Shown here: positions 1 through 8,831 of the stretch, piece by piece
Numbering within the stretch: the stretch's first letter is position 1
Layout of the letters: each line of letters starts with the position of its first letter
Assembly: GCA_003166955.1 (NCBI GenBank)
Contig: PMUI01000096.1
Span: forward strand, 1 to 64,000
Source: Acidobacterium sp.
GTDB taxonomy: Bacteria; Acidobacteriota; Terriglobia; Terriglobales; Acidobacteriaceae
Reading direction: 5' to 3'
Length of the DNA stretch: 64,000 bases
Position numbers and translations under genes: made by a program
The notes under the pieces: model-generated
Databases searched by the model: none
Told to the model about the DNA's origin: nothing
The model's input: only the letters and a program-made list of their open reading frames with translations

Positions 1-197
1 CTTCGTTCAAGTCGGCTTGTGTTTACCGAATCGTCTGTCAACTGTTGCCAGCAGGCCAAATCGCTTTTCGCAGGGTAGAGGGTCGGCCATCCGGAAGTAT
101 TTCCTTCTCCCTGCTCCCCGGCTCTCATGACTCCCGTGCTGTCCCCCCTGGCCGATTTCCCTCGCCTCCATTTCCCAACTCCCTGGCCTCAAACCAT

Positions 198-226
198 GGG
201 GATTGTCTGCCCGCCGGACAATCCCC
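198..226. terminator. Perfect 10-bp inverted repeat, terminator-like hairpin
   Basis: GGGGATTGTC (198-207) is exactly repeated inverted as GACAATCCCC (217-226) around a 9-nt loop. A short TT follows but there is no real U-tract. It could end a transcript coming from left of the window, or act as a protein-binding dyad. Confidence 0.4.
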
Positions 227-580
227 TTCGCATCTCCGGATTCCCAGGATTCCCGGTCGCGCGGCTCTTTGAAATACCCGCTTGACGTCACAAAACTCAC
301 AGTCGCAGTCCCATAACTACTTAGTTAACATGGCAGGGTTCCCGCCAGCGCCTCTGCAGCAAAATCAAAGATATACCGAGGGGTAGACCGTCCCTTTTCT
401 AAGTGAAGAACTCTCGACCCGCGCCCTCACCCCTCGAAACCTGGATCGCAGGATCCCCGTCGATGGATGCCTGGAAAACCAGGTCGACCCTCCACCGGAG
501 GACGCCAACGGACCCCTGTAACAAGCTGATTAACACAAAGGGCTACTCGCCAGAATTCTTTCAGCAGAATCAGCAACATC

Positions 581-599
581 CAGGGGGGTGAACCCCCTG
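581..599. repeat. G/C hairpin just upstream of mqnA
   Basis: CAGGGGG (581-587) pairs with CCCCCTG (593-599) around a 5-nt loop. It ends 11 bases before the putative -10 hexamer of mqnA at 610-615, so it would overlap the -35 region. It may be a terminator of an upstream unit or an operator; nothing decides between these. Confidence 0.35.
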
Positions 600-609
600 A
601 ATTCGTTGC

Positions 610-615
610 TACACT
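610..615 (+). promoter_or_regulatory. -10-like TACACT hexamer 5 nt before the mqnA start
   Basis: TACACT ends five bases before the GTG at 621 and no Shine-Dalgarno lies between. The same TANNNT-to-start geometry recurs before thrC, the WYL regulator, the RidA-like gene, the amidase and the substrate-binding lipoprotein. That suggests a leaderless transcript. The -35 region is weak. Confidence 0.4.
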
Positions 616-620
616 GACGA

Positions 621-1484
621 GTGACCGATCCCCGCCTCCGCGTCTCCGCCATTCATTTCCTCAATCCCGCACCGTTAATGTGGAGCTTCGAGCACGAGCC
701 CGACCGGACTCGGCTCGCCGAGCGCTACCTTCTCTCCTCCGACACACCCGCGGAATGCGCTGCAAAGCTCGCCGCCGGCAATGCGGACATTGGGCTTGTG
801 CCTGTCTCGGCTCTCGCGTTTACTCCGACGCTCGCCGTCATCCCCGGCTGCGCCATTGCCTCGCGCGACCGTGTGCGGTCCATCATTCTCGTCATCCGCC
901 ATCCCGACGGCATTGACGGAGTGCGCCGTGTCGCGCTCGACAGCTCTTCGCGCACCTCATCGACATACACCCGCATCCTCTTTGCCCGCTTCTGGCAGAT
1001 TGAGCCCGCGTTCGTCGAGCACGAGCCGAACCTCGAAGCGATGCTCCGCGAGGCCGACGCTGCACTGCTCATCGGCGATCCGGCCCTTTTCGCGCTGGAA
1101 GACCGCAAGGCACGTGAGCACCGCACCGGCGAGCGGCTCCTCTATCTCGATCTCGCCCACGAGTGGCACAATCTCACGGGAACGGTGTGGGTCTCTGCAT
1201 TCTGGGCTGTGCGTTCCGAAGCCATCGCCGCATCGCAGATCGCGCCTGCGCAAATTGTCGAAGATTTCCAGCACTCCCGCGATGCCGGACTCGCGCACAT
1301 CGATGCCCTGGCGGACGAATGGTCCACGCGCATCGCCCTGCCGTGCGCAAAGATTCAAACTTACTTCACCGAAAACATCTGGTACCTGCTCGACGATGCC
1401 TGTCTGGCCGGCCTCGAGCTCTTTTACCGCTATGGCGTCGAGTGCGGCGCGTTACCTGTTGTACCGAATCTGCACTTTCTTTGA
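621..1484 (+). CDS. mqnA: Menaquinone biosynthesis protein MqnA (chorismate dehydratase)
   Basis: Predicted first enzyme of the futalosine route to menaquinone, dehydrating chorismate to 3-[(1-carboxyvinyl)oxy]benzoate in the cytoplasm. The 287-residue product has the family length and N-terminal signature (RVSAIHFLNPAPLMW). It continues with the periplasmic-binding-like fold features NADIGLVPVSAL and the S-S-R-T-S stretch near residue 110. The start is GTG at 621, preceded by a -10-like hexamer rather than a ribosome-binding site. The DedA and thrC genes follow on the same strand. No mqnB-E homologue is in the window. Confidence 0.85.
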   Translation: MTDPRLRVSAIHFLNPAPLMWSFEHEPDRTRLAERYLLSSDTPAECAAKLAAGNADIGLVPVSALAFTPTLAVIPGCAIASRDRVRSIILVIRHPDGIDGVRRVALDSSSRTSSTYTRILFARFWQIEPAFVEHEPNLEAMLREADAALLIGDPALFALEDRKAREHRTGERLLYLDLAHEWHNLTGTVWVSAFWAVRSEAIAASQIAPAQIVEDFQHSRDAGLAHIDALADEWSTRIALPCAKIQTYFTENIWYLLDDACLAGLELFYRYGVECGALPVVPNLHFL

Positions 1485-1538
1485 GGAATCCCACGAAACT
1501 ACCGCGACGCGGACGACCTCATCCACGTCTTACCAAGC

Positions 1539-2210
1539 GTGTATATCGCGGCCAAAACAGCAGCACAGCAGGTGCATCGCCACCTGATGCCCGCCTGGAT
1601 TCTGCAATTCGGACTCGCCGGCGTTTTCGCGGTGGCTTTCCTCGACGCTGCGCCCATTCCGTTGCCCATCCCCGGCAGCACCGACATTCTGATTCTCATC
1701 CTTGGGGTGCACGGGGAAAGTCCGTGGCTTCTTGCCCCCGTCGCCATTGCCGGCAGCCTTCTCGGTGCATGGTTCACCTGGAGCGCGGGCAAAAAAGGCG
1801 GCGAGGCTATGATCGAGCGCTATATGCCAAAGCGTTTCCGCTCGCGCATCGAGCGCTGGATCAAGAGTCATGGCGTGCTGAGCGTCTGCCTGGCCGCGTT
1901 GCTGCCGCCGCCCATTCCACTGCTCCCATTTCTGCTGGCTGCCGGAGCGATGGGCGTCACACGCAGACAGCTCTTCATTTCCGTCGGCATCGCGCGCACT
2001 CTGCGCTACGGGGGCGAAGCCGCCCTGGCCCTGATCTATGGCCGGCACATTTTGCGCTGGTTCAACCATTACCTCGCAGGATGGTCCTCGGTGATTCTCT
2101 ACACCTTCATTGGCCTTCTTGTTGCGGCGATCGCCTTCGGAATCTGGAAGTATCGGCATGACCGGCGCGGGGCCAAAGCACCGAGCCGTACCGCCGCCGC
2201 CACCAGCTAG
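1539..2210 (+). CDS. DedA/VTT-domain membrane protein
   Basis: Integral inner-membrane protein of the DedA (SNARE-associated, VTT) family, whose members are implicated in undecaprenyl-phosphate or phospholipid flipping and envelope homeostasis. The 223-residue frame has hydrophobic segments near residues 20-45, 60-80 and 185-210. It shows the proline-rich helix breakers APIPLPIPGS and LPPPIPLLPF and the glycine-rich GSLLGAWFTWSAGKKGG typical of the family. GTG at 1539 is the longest start; ATG at 1587, directly before the first hydrophobic segment, gives 207 residues and is equally possible. It lies 54 bases after mqnA and 23 before thrC. Confidence 0.75.
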   Translation: MYIAAKTAAQQVHRHLMPAWILQFGLAGVFAVAFLDAAPIPLPIPGSTDILILILGVHGESPWLLAPVAIAGSLLGAWFTWSAGKKGGEAMIERYMPKRFRSRIERWIKSHGVLSVCLAALLPPPIPLLPFLLAAGAMGVTRRQLFISVGIARTLRYGGEAALALIYGRHILRWFNHYLAGWSSVILYTFIGLLVAAIAFGIWKYRHDRRGAKAPSRTAAATS

Positions 2211-2233
2211 CCGCGCGCTTGTATTCTGGTTTC

Positions 2234-3448
2234 GTGGCTCCAATCTCGTTTCTGGAATGCTCCCGCTGCCATCACCACGTCTCCGCCGACGCTCCGCAAA
2301 CCGCTTGCCCCGCTTGCGCCGGATCGCTCTACGTCCGCTATGACCTCGAGAGGCTGAAGCACAGCGCCCCTCGACCGCCCTGCGGAGCGACACCCTCGAT
2401 GTGGCGCTATGCCAACGTCCTCCCCGACGCCGAACCCGTCACTCTGGGCGAGGGCTGGACGCCGGTGCTGCCCAGCCGCCGCTATCCAGGATTGCTGATC
2501 AAGGAAGAGGCCGACAACCCGACGGGCAGTTTTAAGGCGCGCGGGATGTCGATGGCGGTCACCATGGCGCGTCATTACGGGCTGAAGAAGCTCGCCGCGC
2601 CCTCCGCCGGCAACGCTGCCAGCGCGCTCGCCGCCTATGCCGCTGCTGCCGGAATCGAGGCGCACATCTTCATGCCGCGCGACGTGCCCATGGCCAACTA
2701 CCTTGAGGGCGTGGCCTACGGCGCGCACGTGACCCTGGTAGACGGGCTCATCTCCGACTGCGGCCGCATGGTCGCCGAGGGAGCGAAACGCGAAGGCTGG
2801 TTCGACGTCTCGACGCTCAAGGAGCCTTTCCGCGTCGAAGGCAAGAAGACAATGGGCTACGAACTGGTCGAACAACTCGGCTGGAAGTATCCCGACGCCG
2901 TCTTCTATCCCACCGGTGGCGGTGTGGGCCTCATCGGCATGTGGAAGGCCTTCGACGAAATGGAACAGCTCGGCTGGGTTTCTGGCAAGCGCCCGAAGAT
3001 GATTGCCGTCCAGGCCTCCGGCTGCGCACCGGTCGCGCGTGCATGGAAAGAAGGCGCGGCTGCCTCCACGATGTTCGAGAATGCCGCGACCTTTGCGGCC
3101 GGTTTGCGCGTACCGAAGCCCTATGGGGACTCGCTGATCCTCGAAATTGTGCGCGAATCCGCCGGCACCGTCGTCGATCTGCCGGATGAGCAGATCCTCG
3201 CCTCGCTGCTCGACTGGGCGCGCAACGAAGGCCTGCTTCTCTGCCCGGAAGGCGCCTGCGCCACCGCCGCGTACGATCACCTGATCGCTGACGGTCTGCT
3301 GAAGCCCGAGGACCGCGTGGTCCTCTTCAACACCGGCTCCGGCCTCAAATACGTCGACGCCATCGCCGAGGCCATGCACCTCGCCCGCCCCGGCGCGAAG
3401 AAGTACCCGCAGCGGACGCCAGTTGGCGGCATCATCACGCCTCAATAA
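2234..3448 (+). CDS. thrC: Threonine synthase
   Basis: PLP-dependent enzyme converting O-phospho-L-homoserine to L-threonine. The N-terminus carries a zinc ribbon (CSRC, then CPAC about 17 residues on), common in one class of threonine synthases. The PLP lysine lies in NPTGSFKARGMS, the phosphate-binding loop is PTGGGVGL, and NTGSGLKY is near the C-terminus. The frame stays open upstream to TTG at 2219, but GTG at 2234 is preferred because TATTCT lies six bases before it in the leaderless geometry seen elsewhere here. The product is 404 residues, normal for the family. Confidence 0.88.
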   Translation: MAPISFLECSRCHHHVSADAPQTACPACAGSLYVRYDLERLKHSAPRPPCGATPSMWRYANVLPDAEPVTLGEGWTPVLPSRRYPGLLIKEEADNPTGSFKARGMSMAVTMARHYGLKKLAAPSAGNAASALAAYAAAAGIEAHIFMPRDVPMANYLEGVAYGAHVTLVDGLISDCGRMVAEGAKREGWFDVSTLKEPFRVEGKKTMGYELVEQLGWKYPDAVFYPTGGGVGLIGMWKAFDEMEQLGWVSGKRPKMIAVQASGCAPVARAWKEGAAASTMFENAATFAAGLRVPKPYGDSLILEIVRESAGTVVDLPDEQILASLLDWARNEGLLLCPEGACATAAYDHLIADGLLKPEDRVVLFNTGSGLKYVDAIAEAMHLARPGAKKYPQRTPVGGIITPQ

Positions 3449-3585
3449 GCTGGCCACATCAGTGAACCTGGTGTTACTGAACGCTGACGCCGAACGCCGA
3501 ACGCCATTCTCTGCTGACACCACGCTGTCAGCAGCCCTTCCCTATGCTCCTCTCGTAGTCAATTTCCGATTGAGAGGACATTCCC

Positions 3586-3975
3586 ATGACCACCGCTACC
3601 GCTGAACAGACCGTCACTTCGACCATCACCTGGTTCGAAATTCCCGCGGCGGACTTTGCCCGCGCCATTCGCTTCTACGAAGCCATCTTCGGCACTCCGT
3701 TGGTCCACCTCGCCGACTTTCCGAACATGGGGATCTTCCCGTACGAGCGCCCCGGCATTTCCGGGTGCGTCACGCATGGCGAAGGCCACCGTCCCTCTCC
3801 CGACGGCGTCGTCATCTACCTCAACTGCGATGGCCGAATCGATCAGGTCCTCGGCCGCGTGGAGAAAGCCGGCGGCAGCGTCGTCGAGCCGAAGAACCAC
3901 ATCCCCAACGTCGGCTGGGTCGCGCAGATTCGCGACTCGGAAGGCAATCGCATCGGCCTGCACGCTGCTAACTGA
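3586..3975 (+). CDS. VOC (glyoxalase/bleomycin-resistance fold) family protein
   Basis: A 129-residue single-domain vicinal-oxygen-chelate protein with two beta-alpha-beta-beta-beta halves. ITWFEIPAADFARAIRFYE opens the first and VEKAGGSVVEPKNHIPNVG the second. It ends with the common RDSEGNRIGLHA motif. Substrate is unknown; relatives include glyoxalase-like and stress-associated proteins. The GAGAGGA ribosome-binding site lies 7-13 bases before the ATG, and a short dyad (TCAAT/ATTGA, 3559-3573) overlaps that region. The WYL regulator starting 36 bases downstream may control it. Confidence 0.8.
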   Translation: MTTATAEQTVTSTITWFEIPAADFARAIRFYEAIFGTPLVHLADFPNMGIFPYERPGISGCVTHGEGHRPSPDGVVIYLNCDGRIDQVLGRVEKAGGSVVEPKNHIPNVGWVAQIRDSEGNRIGLHAAN

Positions 3976-4011
3976 AGCCGCCTGGCGCGGCCTCGCCTCT
4001 ACAATGCCGGT

Positions 4012-4713
4012 ATGCGCCGCGCCGACCGTCTCTTTCGCATCGTGCAACTGCTGCGTGGCGGCCGCCTGCAAACCGCGCGCAACCTCGCCGAAAAGCTGCA
4101 GGTCTCGCATCGCACCATCTACCGCGATGTGCGGGACCTGCAGCTCTCCGGCGTGCCCATCACGGGCGAAGCCGGCGTCGGCTACACGCTGCGCCGCGAC
4201 CTCGATATTCCTCCGCTTATGTTCGACCGTGAAGAAATCGCCGCTCTGGTGCTCGGCGCACGCATGGTGGAGGCGTGGGGCGGCATCGAGCTCACCGAGG
4301 CCGCCAATCGTGCGCTGCGAAAGATCGAGGCCGTCCTGCCCGCTAACCTGCGCGAGAAGATTGACGACGTCCTGCTCTACGCTCCGGGATTCAAAGCGCC
4401 GCCCGAGCTGCGCCGCAAGCTGGACGCCCTGCACACCGCCGCACAGGAACGACGCATCGTGCTGCTGGCCTATTCGCGCGAGGATGGCCAGCCCAGCGTC
4501 CGTCGCGTGCACCCGCTGGCGCTCTATTTCTGGGGAGGAACGTGGACGCTCGCTGCCTGGTGCGAGTTGCGCATCGATTTCCGCAGCTTTCGCGTAGACC
4601 GCGTGCACCACGTGGACAGTCTGGACGAAAAATTCACACCGAAAGCAGGCCAAACGCTGGCGGATTTCCTGCAGCGGGTACGCAGCCAGGCCTCACCTGA
4701 TGGTAGTGGATAA
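4012..4713 (+). CDS. YafY-type HTH/WYL transcriptional regulator
   Basis: A 233-residue regulator. The N-terminal DeoR-like winged helix (about residues 1-60) includes LAEKLQVSHRTIYRDVRDL, the recognition helix of YafY proteins, followed by GVGYTLR. The central part has FDREEIAALVLGARMV, and residues 140-205 form the WYL ligand-sensing domain (RRVHPLALYFWGGTWTLAAW). TACAAT at 4000-4005 ends six bases before the ATG, with no Shine-Dalgarno, so the mRNA may be leaderless. The preceding VOC gene is the likeliest local target, by analogy with common VOC-WYL pairs; this is an inference. Confidence 0.82.
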   Translation: MRRADRLFRIVQLLRGGRLQTARNLAEKLQVSHRTIYRDVRDLQLSGVPITGEAGVGYTLRRDLDIPPLMFDREEIAALVLGARMVEAWGGIELTEAANRALRKIEAVLPANLREKIDDVLLYAPGFKAPPELRRKLDALHTAAQERRIVLLAYSREDGQPSVRRVHPLALYFWGGTWTLAAWCELRIDFRSFRVDRVHHVDSLDEKFTPKAGQTLADFLQRVRSQASPDGSG

Positions 4714-4722
4714 ATTGCATTA

Positions 4723-5379
4723 CTAGTATCCATTAGCCAGTAAATACTCAAGCGTAACTTCAAATGCTGAACTGGGATGCTTTTGCTCGACCGCCAGCTT
4801 GATCATCACGTCCGCTTCGACATTCACCGGATCACCCGCCTGGATCACGCGCAGGTTCGTCACGCGGCGCGTGTGCGGCAGAATCGCAACGCCGACGATG
4901 TCCCCATCCCAGGTCGCGATGGTCAGGCTGATCCCCTCAACCGCGATCGAACCTTTCTGCACCATGTAGGGCCGCGTGCTCTCCGGAACGCGCACGCGCA
5001 GCCACCAATCCGCCAGCTCCGGATCCGCCGTCGCATCCACAGGGTTGAACGAAACCAGCTCGCCGCGGCCGTCGACATGCCCCTGCACAATGTGCCCTCC
5101 GAGCGGCGCTCCCGCCGCGGTCGGCAGTTCCAGATTCACCACCGATCCGGGCTTCAGCAAGCCGAGCGACGTGCGCGCCAGCGTCTCCGCCGCCAGATCG
5201 GCGTAAAAAATCGGCGGCTCAATTTCGAGTACCGTAAGGCAGGTCCCGCTCACCGCGATGCTGTCGCCAGTGCGCAGCCGGCTCCCGAACTCCGGTGCGG
5301 AGATCGCGATGCGCGTAGTTCCCTGCCGCAGCTCTACGGCCGCTACGGTTCCTGTCGTTTCAATAATGCCGGTAAACAT
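4723..5379 (-). CDS. ribE: Riboflavin synthase alpha chain
   Basis: Catalyses dismutation of two 6,7-dimethyl-8-ribityllumazine molecules to riboflavin. The 218-residue product has the two lumazine-binding repeats. The first begins MFTGIIETTG and includes the ISVSGTCLTV-type segment (SIAVSGTCLTVLE). The second begins near GHIVQGHVDGRG and contains KGSIAVEGISLTI. It lies three bases downstream of ribD, so both are probably co-transcribed from the ftsY side. The gene ends nine bases from the convergent WYL regulator. Confidence 0.92.
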   Translation of the reverse strand: MFTGIIETTGTVAAVELRQGTTRIAISAPEFGSRLRTGDSIAVSGTCLTVLEIEPPIFYADLAAETLARTSLGLLKPGSVVNLELPTAAGAPLGGHIVQGHVDGRGELVSFNPVDATADPELADWWLRVRVPESTRPYMVQKGSIAVEGISLTIATWDGDIVGVAILPHTRRVTNLRVIQAGDPVNVEADVMIKLAVEQKHPSSAFEVTLEYLLANGY

Positions 5380-5382
5380 GGT

Positions 5383-6570
5383 TCAGCTTTCTCCCCACGG
5401 ATTGCGCAGGTACGCATCGACCCGCACATCGTGCCCGATGCATTCAATGGTCGGCGGGATCGGGAGCAGCGTTTTCGTAATCGGCTCCTGAAGAAGCGGC
5501 ACACCGTCGGGCCCCAGAAAAATGGGCGCGAAGAACAAGGTGATCTTGTCCACGTGCCCGCCGCTCAGAGCCGAGGCGTTCAGCTGCCCGCCCGACTCGA
5601 GGATTGCCGAGAGGATTTCCAATTCCCCCAGCCGCTTCATGACCGCTTTCAGCGAGACGCCGCTGCGCCGGGGAGCACTTCCTCGGCTGGCAGTCTCCGT
5701 GGCAAATTGGTCCGTCGCGGCTTCGCAGGCAGCAACCCGTTCCACGCGGACGCCGAGCGCCTCAAGGGTTCGTTGCCGTTGCGTCGGCGCCACGGTGCAG
5801 AAGATCAGCAGGTCGTCCTGCGCGGTGCGCACCAGCTTCGAGTCCAGCGGTGTACGCAACCCTGAGTCGAGAATCACGCGGAGCAGCCGCCGCCGGCGCG
5901 GCAGCCCGGAACGGTCCGTGAGGTGAGGATCGTCCTGCAGCACCGTGTTGATGCCCGTAATCACTGCATCGGCAGCATGGCGCATCTCCTGTACCTGCTC
6001 TCGCGCTTTTTCGCCGGTCAGAAAAACCGGAGCTCCGCGCGGCGCGCTTCCTGGAGCCGGCGCAATCCGCCCGTCCAGCGACAAGCCAGCTTTCAGTGTC
6101 ACGAAAGGCAGGTTGGTTTGGATGTGCTTCGCAAAGGCGTCGTTCAGTTTTCGCGCCTGGAATTGCAACACGCCATTCGTGACGGCAATCCCCGCAGCGC
6201 GCAAACCCTCGATCCCTTTGCCGCCGACTGCCGGGCTCGGATCGGTCGTCGCAATCACCACGCGCGCCACCCCGGCCTCGCTCAGAGCATTTGTGCAGGG
6301 GCCGGTGCGACCGGTGTGGCAGCAGGGTTCGAGCGTGACGTAGGCCGTTGCGCCCCGCGCGGCTTCGCCGGCATTCTTCAGCGCAACGATTTCAGCATGA
6401 TCCTTTCTGTCGTATTCGTGACGGCCAATGCCAACAATCATCTCGTCCTTCACCACCACGCATCCCACCGCGGGATTGGGAGAAGCCAGGCCTATTGAAT
6501 GCTGCGCCAGCTCCAGCGCTCGCTCCATCCAGCCTTCGTCCGCGGGCAGACGATCGAGTTCCTGCGTCAC
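5383..6570 (-). CDS. ribD: Bifunctional riboflavin biosynthesis deaminase/reductase RibD
   Basis: The N-terminal half is a cytidine-deaminase-fold pyrimidine deaminase with zinc ligands in HAE (residues 58-60) and PCCHTGRTGPC (82-92). The C-terminal half, from about residue 155 (NLPFVTLKAGLSLDGRIA), is the NADPH-dependent pyrimidine reductase. Together they convert the GTP cyclohydrolase II product to 5-amino-6-ribitylamino-uracil phosphate. The 395-residue length is slightly above the usual 360-380. GTG at 6570 is the longest start; ATG 14 codons in (MERALELA) is an alternative. The gene is immediately upstream of ribE. Confidence 0.9.
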   Translation of the reverse strand: MTQELDRLPADEGWMERALELAQHSIGLASPNPAVGCVVVKDEMIVGIGRHEYDRKDHAEIVALKNAGEAARGATAYVTLEPCCHTGRTGPCTNALSEAGVARVVIATTDPSPAVGGKGIEGLRAAGIAVTNGVLQFQARKLNDAFAKHIQTNLPFVTLKAGLSLDGRIAPAPGSAPRGAPVFLTGEKAREQVQEMRHAADAVITGINTVLQDDPHLTDRSGLPRRRRLLRVILDSGLRTPLDSKLVRTAQDDLLIFCTVAPTQRQRTLEALGVRVERVAACEAATDQFATETASRGSAPRRSGVSLKAVMKRLGELEILSAILESGGQLNASALSGGHVDKITLFFAPIFLGPDGVPLLQEPITKTLLPIPPTIECIGHDVRVDAYLRNPWGES

Positions 6571-6603
6571 GAATCCCTTTCAATCCGCGAAGACGAACTT
6601 CGC

Positions 6604-7566
6604 TTAGTTCTCCAGCAGCGAGTTCACGAATGCCCCGCTGTCAAACGGCAGCAGATCTTCGAGCGCCTCGCCCACTCCCACAAATCGGACCGGCAGTTTC
6701 ATTTCGCGCGCAATCGCCACCGCGATTCCACCCTTCGCCGTTCCATCCAGTTTCGTCAGCACAATCCCCGTCACGCCCGCGGACTCCGTAAACAACCGCG
6801 CCTGCTGCAGGCCGTTCTGTCCTGTCGTTGCGTCCAGCACCAGCAGCACCTCATGCGGAGCCTCGGGAATAATCCGCTGCGCCGTGCGCCGCATCTTGTC
6901 CAGTTCCGCCATCAATCCGGTCTTCGTATGCAGGCGCCCCGCGGTGTCCACAATGACGACATCGATCTGGCGCGTTTTCGCCGCCTGCAGCGCGTCAAAC
7001 AGCACTGCAGAAGGATCGCCCCCCTGCTTCGTTTTCACCATCTCCACGCCGCTGCGCTCGCTCCAGATCTCGAGCTGTTCGATGGCCGCGGCACGAAAGG
7101 TATCGGCAGCGCACAGCAGCGCCCTCTTTCCATGCGAGCGATACAACGCGGCCAGCTTGCCGCTCGTCGTGGTTTTCCCCGTGCCGTTCACGCCGACCAT
7201 CATGATCACTTCCGGGCCCGTCGCGACCACCGTCGCCGGTCGCGCATTTTCATCCAGAATCGCCCTTAGCTGCTCCCGGAGCAGATCCTTCAGCTCTTCT
7301 CCGTCGCGGATCTGCTGCCGCTTGGCGCGCTCGCGCAGGTTGCCCGCGATTTCGGCCGAAGTGGTCACGCCGATGTCGGACGCGATGAGGCTCATCTCCA
7401 GCTCTTCCAGTGCCGACTCATCCACGGTCCGGGTCATCGCCAGAACGTCGTCGATCCGCTCGCCCAGGCTGTCGCGCGTCCGCGTGACCGCCTGCCGCAT
7501 GCGCTCGAAGATGCTTTTCTTTTCTGGTTCCTGCTCCTCGAGGCTGCCAAACAACGTCTGAATCAT
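6604..7566 (-). CDS. ftsY: Signal recognition particle receptor FtsY
   Basis: SRP receptor GTPase that docks SRP-ribosome complexes at the membrane. Visible elements are the N domain, P-loop VGVNGTGKTTTSGKL, the DTFRAAAIEQL insertion-box motif, G3 DTAGRLHTKTGLM, G4 TKLDGTAKGG, and a closing GVGEALEDLLPFDSGAFV. I chose ATG at 7566 (MIQTLFGSLEEQ), giving 320 residues, because the 18-codon upstream extension has no family resemblance. The acidic A domain is essentially missing, as in many non-enterobacterial FtsY. ribD begins 33 bases downstream. Confidence 0.92.
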   Translation of the reverse strand: MIQTLFGSLEEQEPEKKSIFERMRQAVTRTRDSLGERIDDVLAMTRTVDESALEELEMSLIASDIGVTTSAEIAGNLRERAKRQQIRDGEELKDLLREQLRAILDENARPATVVATGPEVIMMVGVNGTGKTTTSGKLAALYRSHGKRALLCAADTFRAAAIEQLEIWSERSGVEMVKTKQGGDPSAVLFDALQAAKTRQIDVVIVDTAGRLHTKTGLMAELDKMRRTAQRIIPEAPHEVLLVLDATTGQNGLQQARLFTESAGVTGIVLTKLDGTAKGGIAVAIAREMKLPVRFVGVGEALEDLLPFDSGAFVNSLLEN

Positions 7567-7641
7567 GAGAACTGCGCCCTCACTACACCTCTTCGAGTGT
7601 AGCGAACCTGTTGGGTGCATAGTTGTGGGTCCAGCCGTAGA

Positions 7642-8679
7642 TCAGACGAGCTCAGGCACGGGTTTTCTCATGCGGAACGAAACCGGAGTCCGCACGTTCC
7701 TGATTTCCAGTGCTCCGGTACTCACCAGCTCAGTCAGGGCAATCACCACGTTGGAGTCGTAACGTGTGTCCGACAGGCGGGAGAGGATGTCCAGCACGTA
7801 ATCGGCATTCATTGCAGCCTGATACGGGCGCGGTGTTGTCATCGCATCGAAAGAATCCGCGACCGAGACGATCCTCGCGATCAGCGGAATCTGGTCCCCC
7901 TTGAGCCCATACGGATAGCCCATTCCGTCCAGCGATTCATGGTGCAGTTCCACGCCCGGCACCAGATCCTGCAGCATGGTGATGGGCCGCAGAATCGCCG
8001 CCCCCTTCACCGTGTGTGCCTTGACGATCTCGAATTCCTCCGGCGTCAGAGGAGTTGTCTTCATCACCAGGTAGTCCTCGATGCCGAGGCACCCGATGTC
8101 GTGCAGCAACGCCGCGAGCCGAACGCGCTCTACCTCTTCTTCGTCGAGCCCCAGCTTCCAGGAAATCGCGGCCGCGTAAGCCGCAACCCGCTCCGAGTGC
8201 CCGCGCAGATAGGCGGTCCGCTCGTCGACGGCCTTCGCGACCATCCGCATCAGGTCCTTGAGTGTTTCGTAATGGGCGCGCGCTTCTTCGTTTTTTTCCT
8301 GGCTCCGATCCCGCAAAGCCTTGAGCGCCTGCTGCCAGGTCGGGATCACATCCGCGAACAGATCGTCGGGAATCTCTGCCGCCATCTCATTGAATTGGCC
8401 CGTCAGCCCCGACTCCAGGGCCTGCACCAGTCTTCCGACGCGCCGCTCCAGCCACACACTCAGCAGCAGAGCCGCGCCTGCGCTTCCACTCAGTTCGATG
8501 AGCACGATGGCCCATCCGGCCGACACCGGGTGCAGCGTGCGCTGCGCCACCAGCATAGCGAGGACGATGACGGTCGTGGCTCCCGCGAAGATCGCAAGGA
8601 AGCGTGCAAACACACGCCAGCGAATTCGCATCCCGGGCAACGAGGAACGCCGGTCCGCGTGGGCAGGAACATTTTGCAT
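7642..8679 (-). CDS. Membrane-anchored HD-GYP domain protein (putative c-di-GMP phosphodiesterase)
   Basis: A 345-residue protein. Two N-terminal transmembrane segments (about residues 23-47 and 53-75) are followed by a HAMP-like/coiled stretch (80-145) and an HD-GYP domain (about 150-330). Diagnostic motifs are GHSERVAAYA, LLHDIGCLGIEDYLVMK, LTPEEFEIVKAH and HHESLDGMGYPYGL, keeping the HD and GYP residues needed for cyclic-di-GMP hydrolysis. No sensory domain is obvious. It could link c-di-GMP to motility, though the flagellar genes are 40 kb away. The possible -10 TAGACT and a GAAGAAGGG ribosome-binding site lie upstream. Confidence 0.85.
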   Translation of the reverse strand: MQNVPAHADRRSSLPGMRIRWRVFARFLAIFAGATTVIVLAMLVAQRTLHPVSAGWAIVLIELSGSAGAALLLSVWLERRVGRLVQALESGLTGQFNEMAAEIPDDLFADVIPTWQQALKALRDRSQEKNEEARAHYETLKDLMRMVAKAVDERTAYLRGHSERVAAYAAAISWKLGLDEEEVERVRLAALLHDIGCLGIEDYLVMKTTPLTPEEFEIVKAHTVKGAAILRPITMLQDLVPGVELHHESLDGMGYPYGLKGDQIPLIARIVSVADSFDAMTTPRPYQAAMNADYVLDILSRLSDTRYDSNVVIALTELVSTGALEIRNVRTPVSFRMRKPVPELV

Positions 8680-8831
8680 GCTGAACCCTTCTTCGACAGT
8701 CTACGAAGTTAAGGGCTTTTCCTGCTTCACCCGAAGGTGGTAAAAGCGCCCTCTGAGCGGGTCAACACGCCCTTACCACCGTAATGGTTGATCGGGATGG
8801 ACCTAAGTAACACCGAGAATGACTGTGGACG

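Larger units (their letters stand above)
1..620. other. Left-edge region without a convincing gene
   Basis: No open frame here resembles a known protein. The two longest (7-300 minus, 403-591 plus) have low-complexity composition and no recognisable motif. Two perfect hairpins (198-226 and 581-599) and the mqnA promoter are the only structures I see. No tRNA or rRNA was recognised. Confidence 0.6.

Noticed and set aside
1-620. Small ORFs at 7-300 (minus) and 403-591 (plus)
   Set aside because: No ribosome-binding site, no motif, and unusual composition. Nothing supports translation.
2207-3523. 438-codon antisense frame opposite threonine synthase
   Set aside because: Low-complexity shadow of thrC codon bias; thrC motifs on the plus strand are unambiguous.
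3550-3576. Regulatory RNA hairpin hiding the VOC gene ribosome-binding site
   Set aside because: CTCTC and GAGAG could pair and TCAAT/ATTGA is a short dyad, but the stems compete for the same bases and are too short to be convincing.
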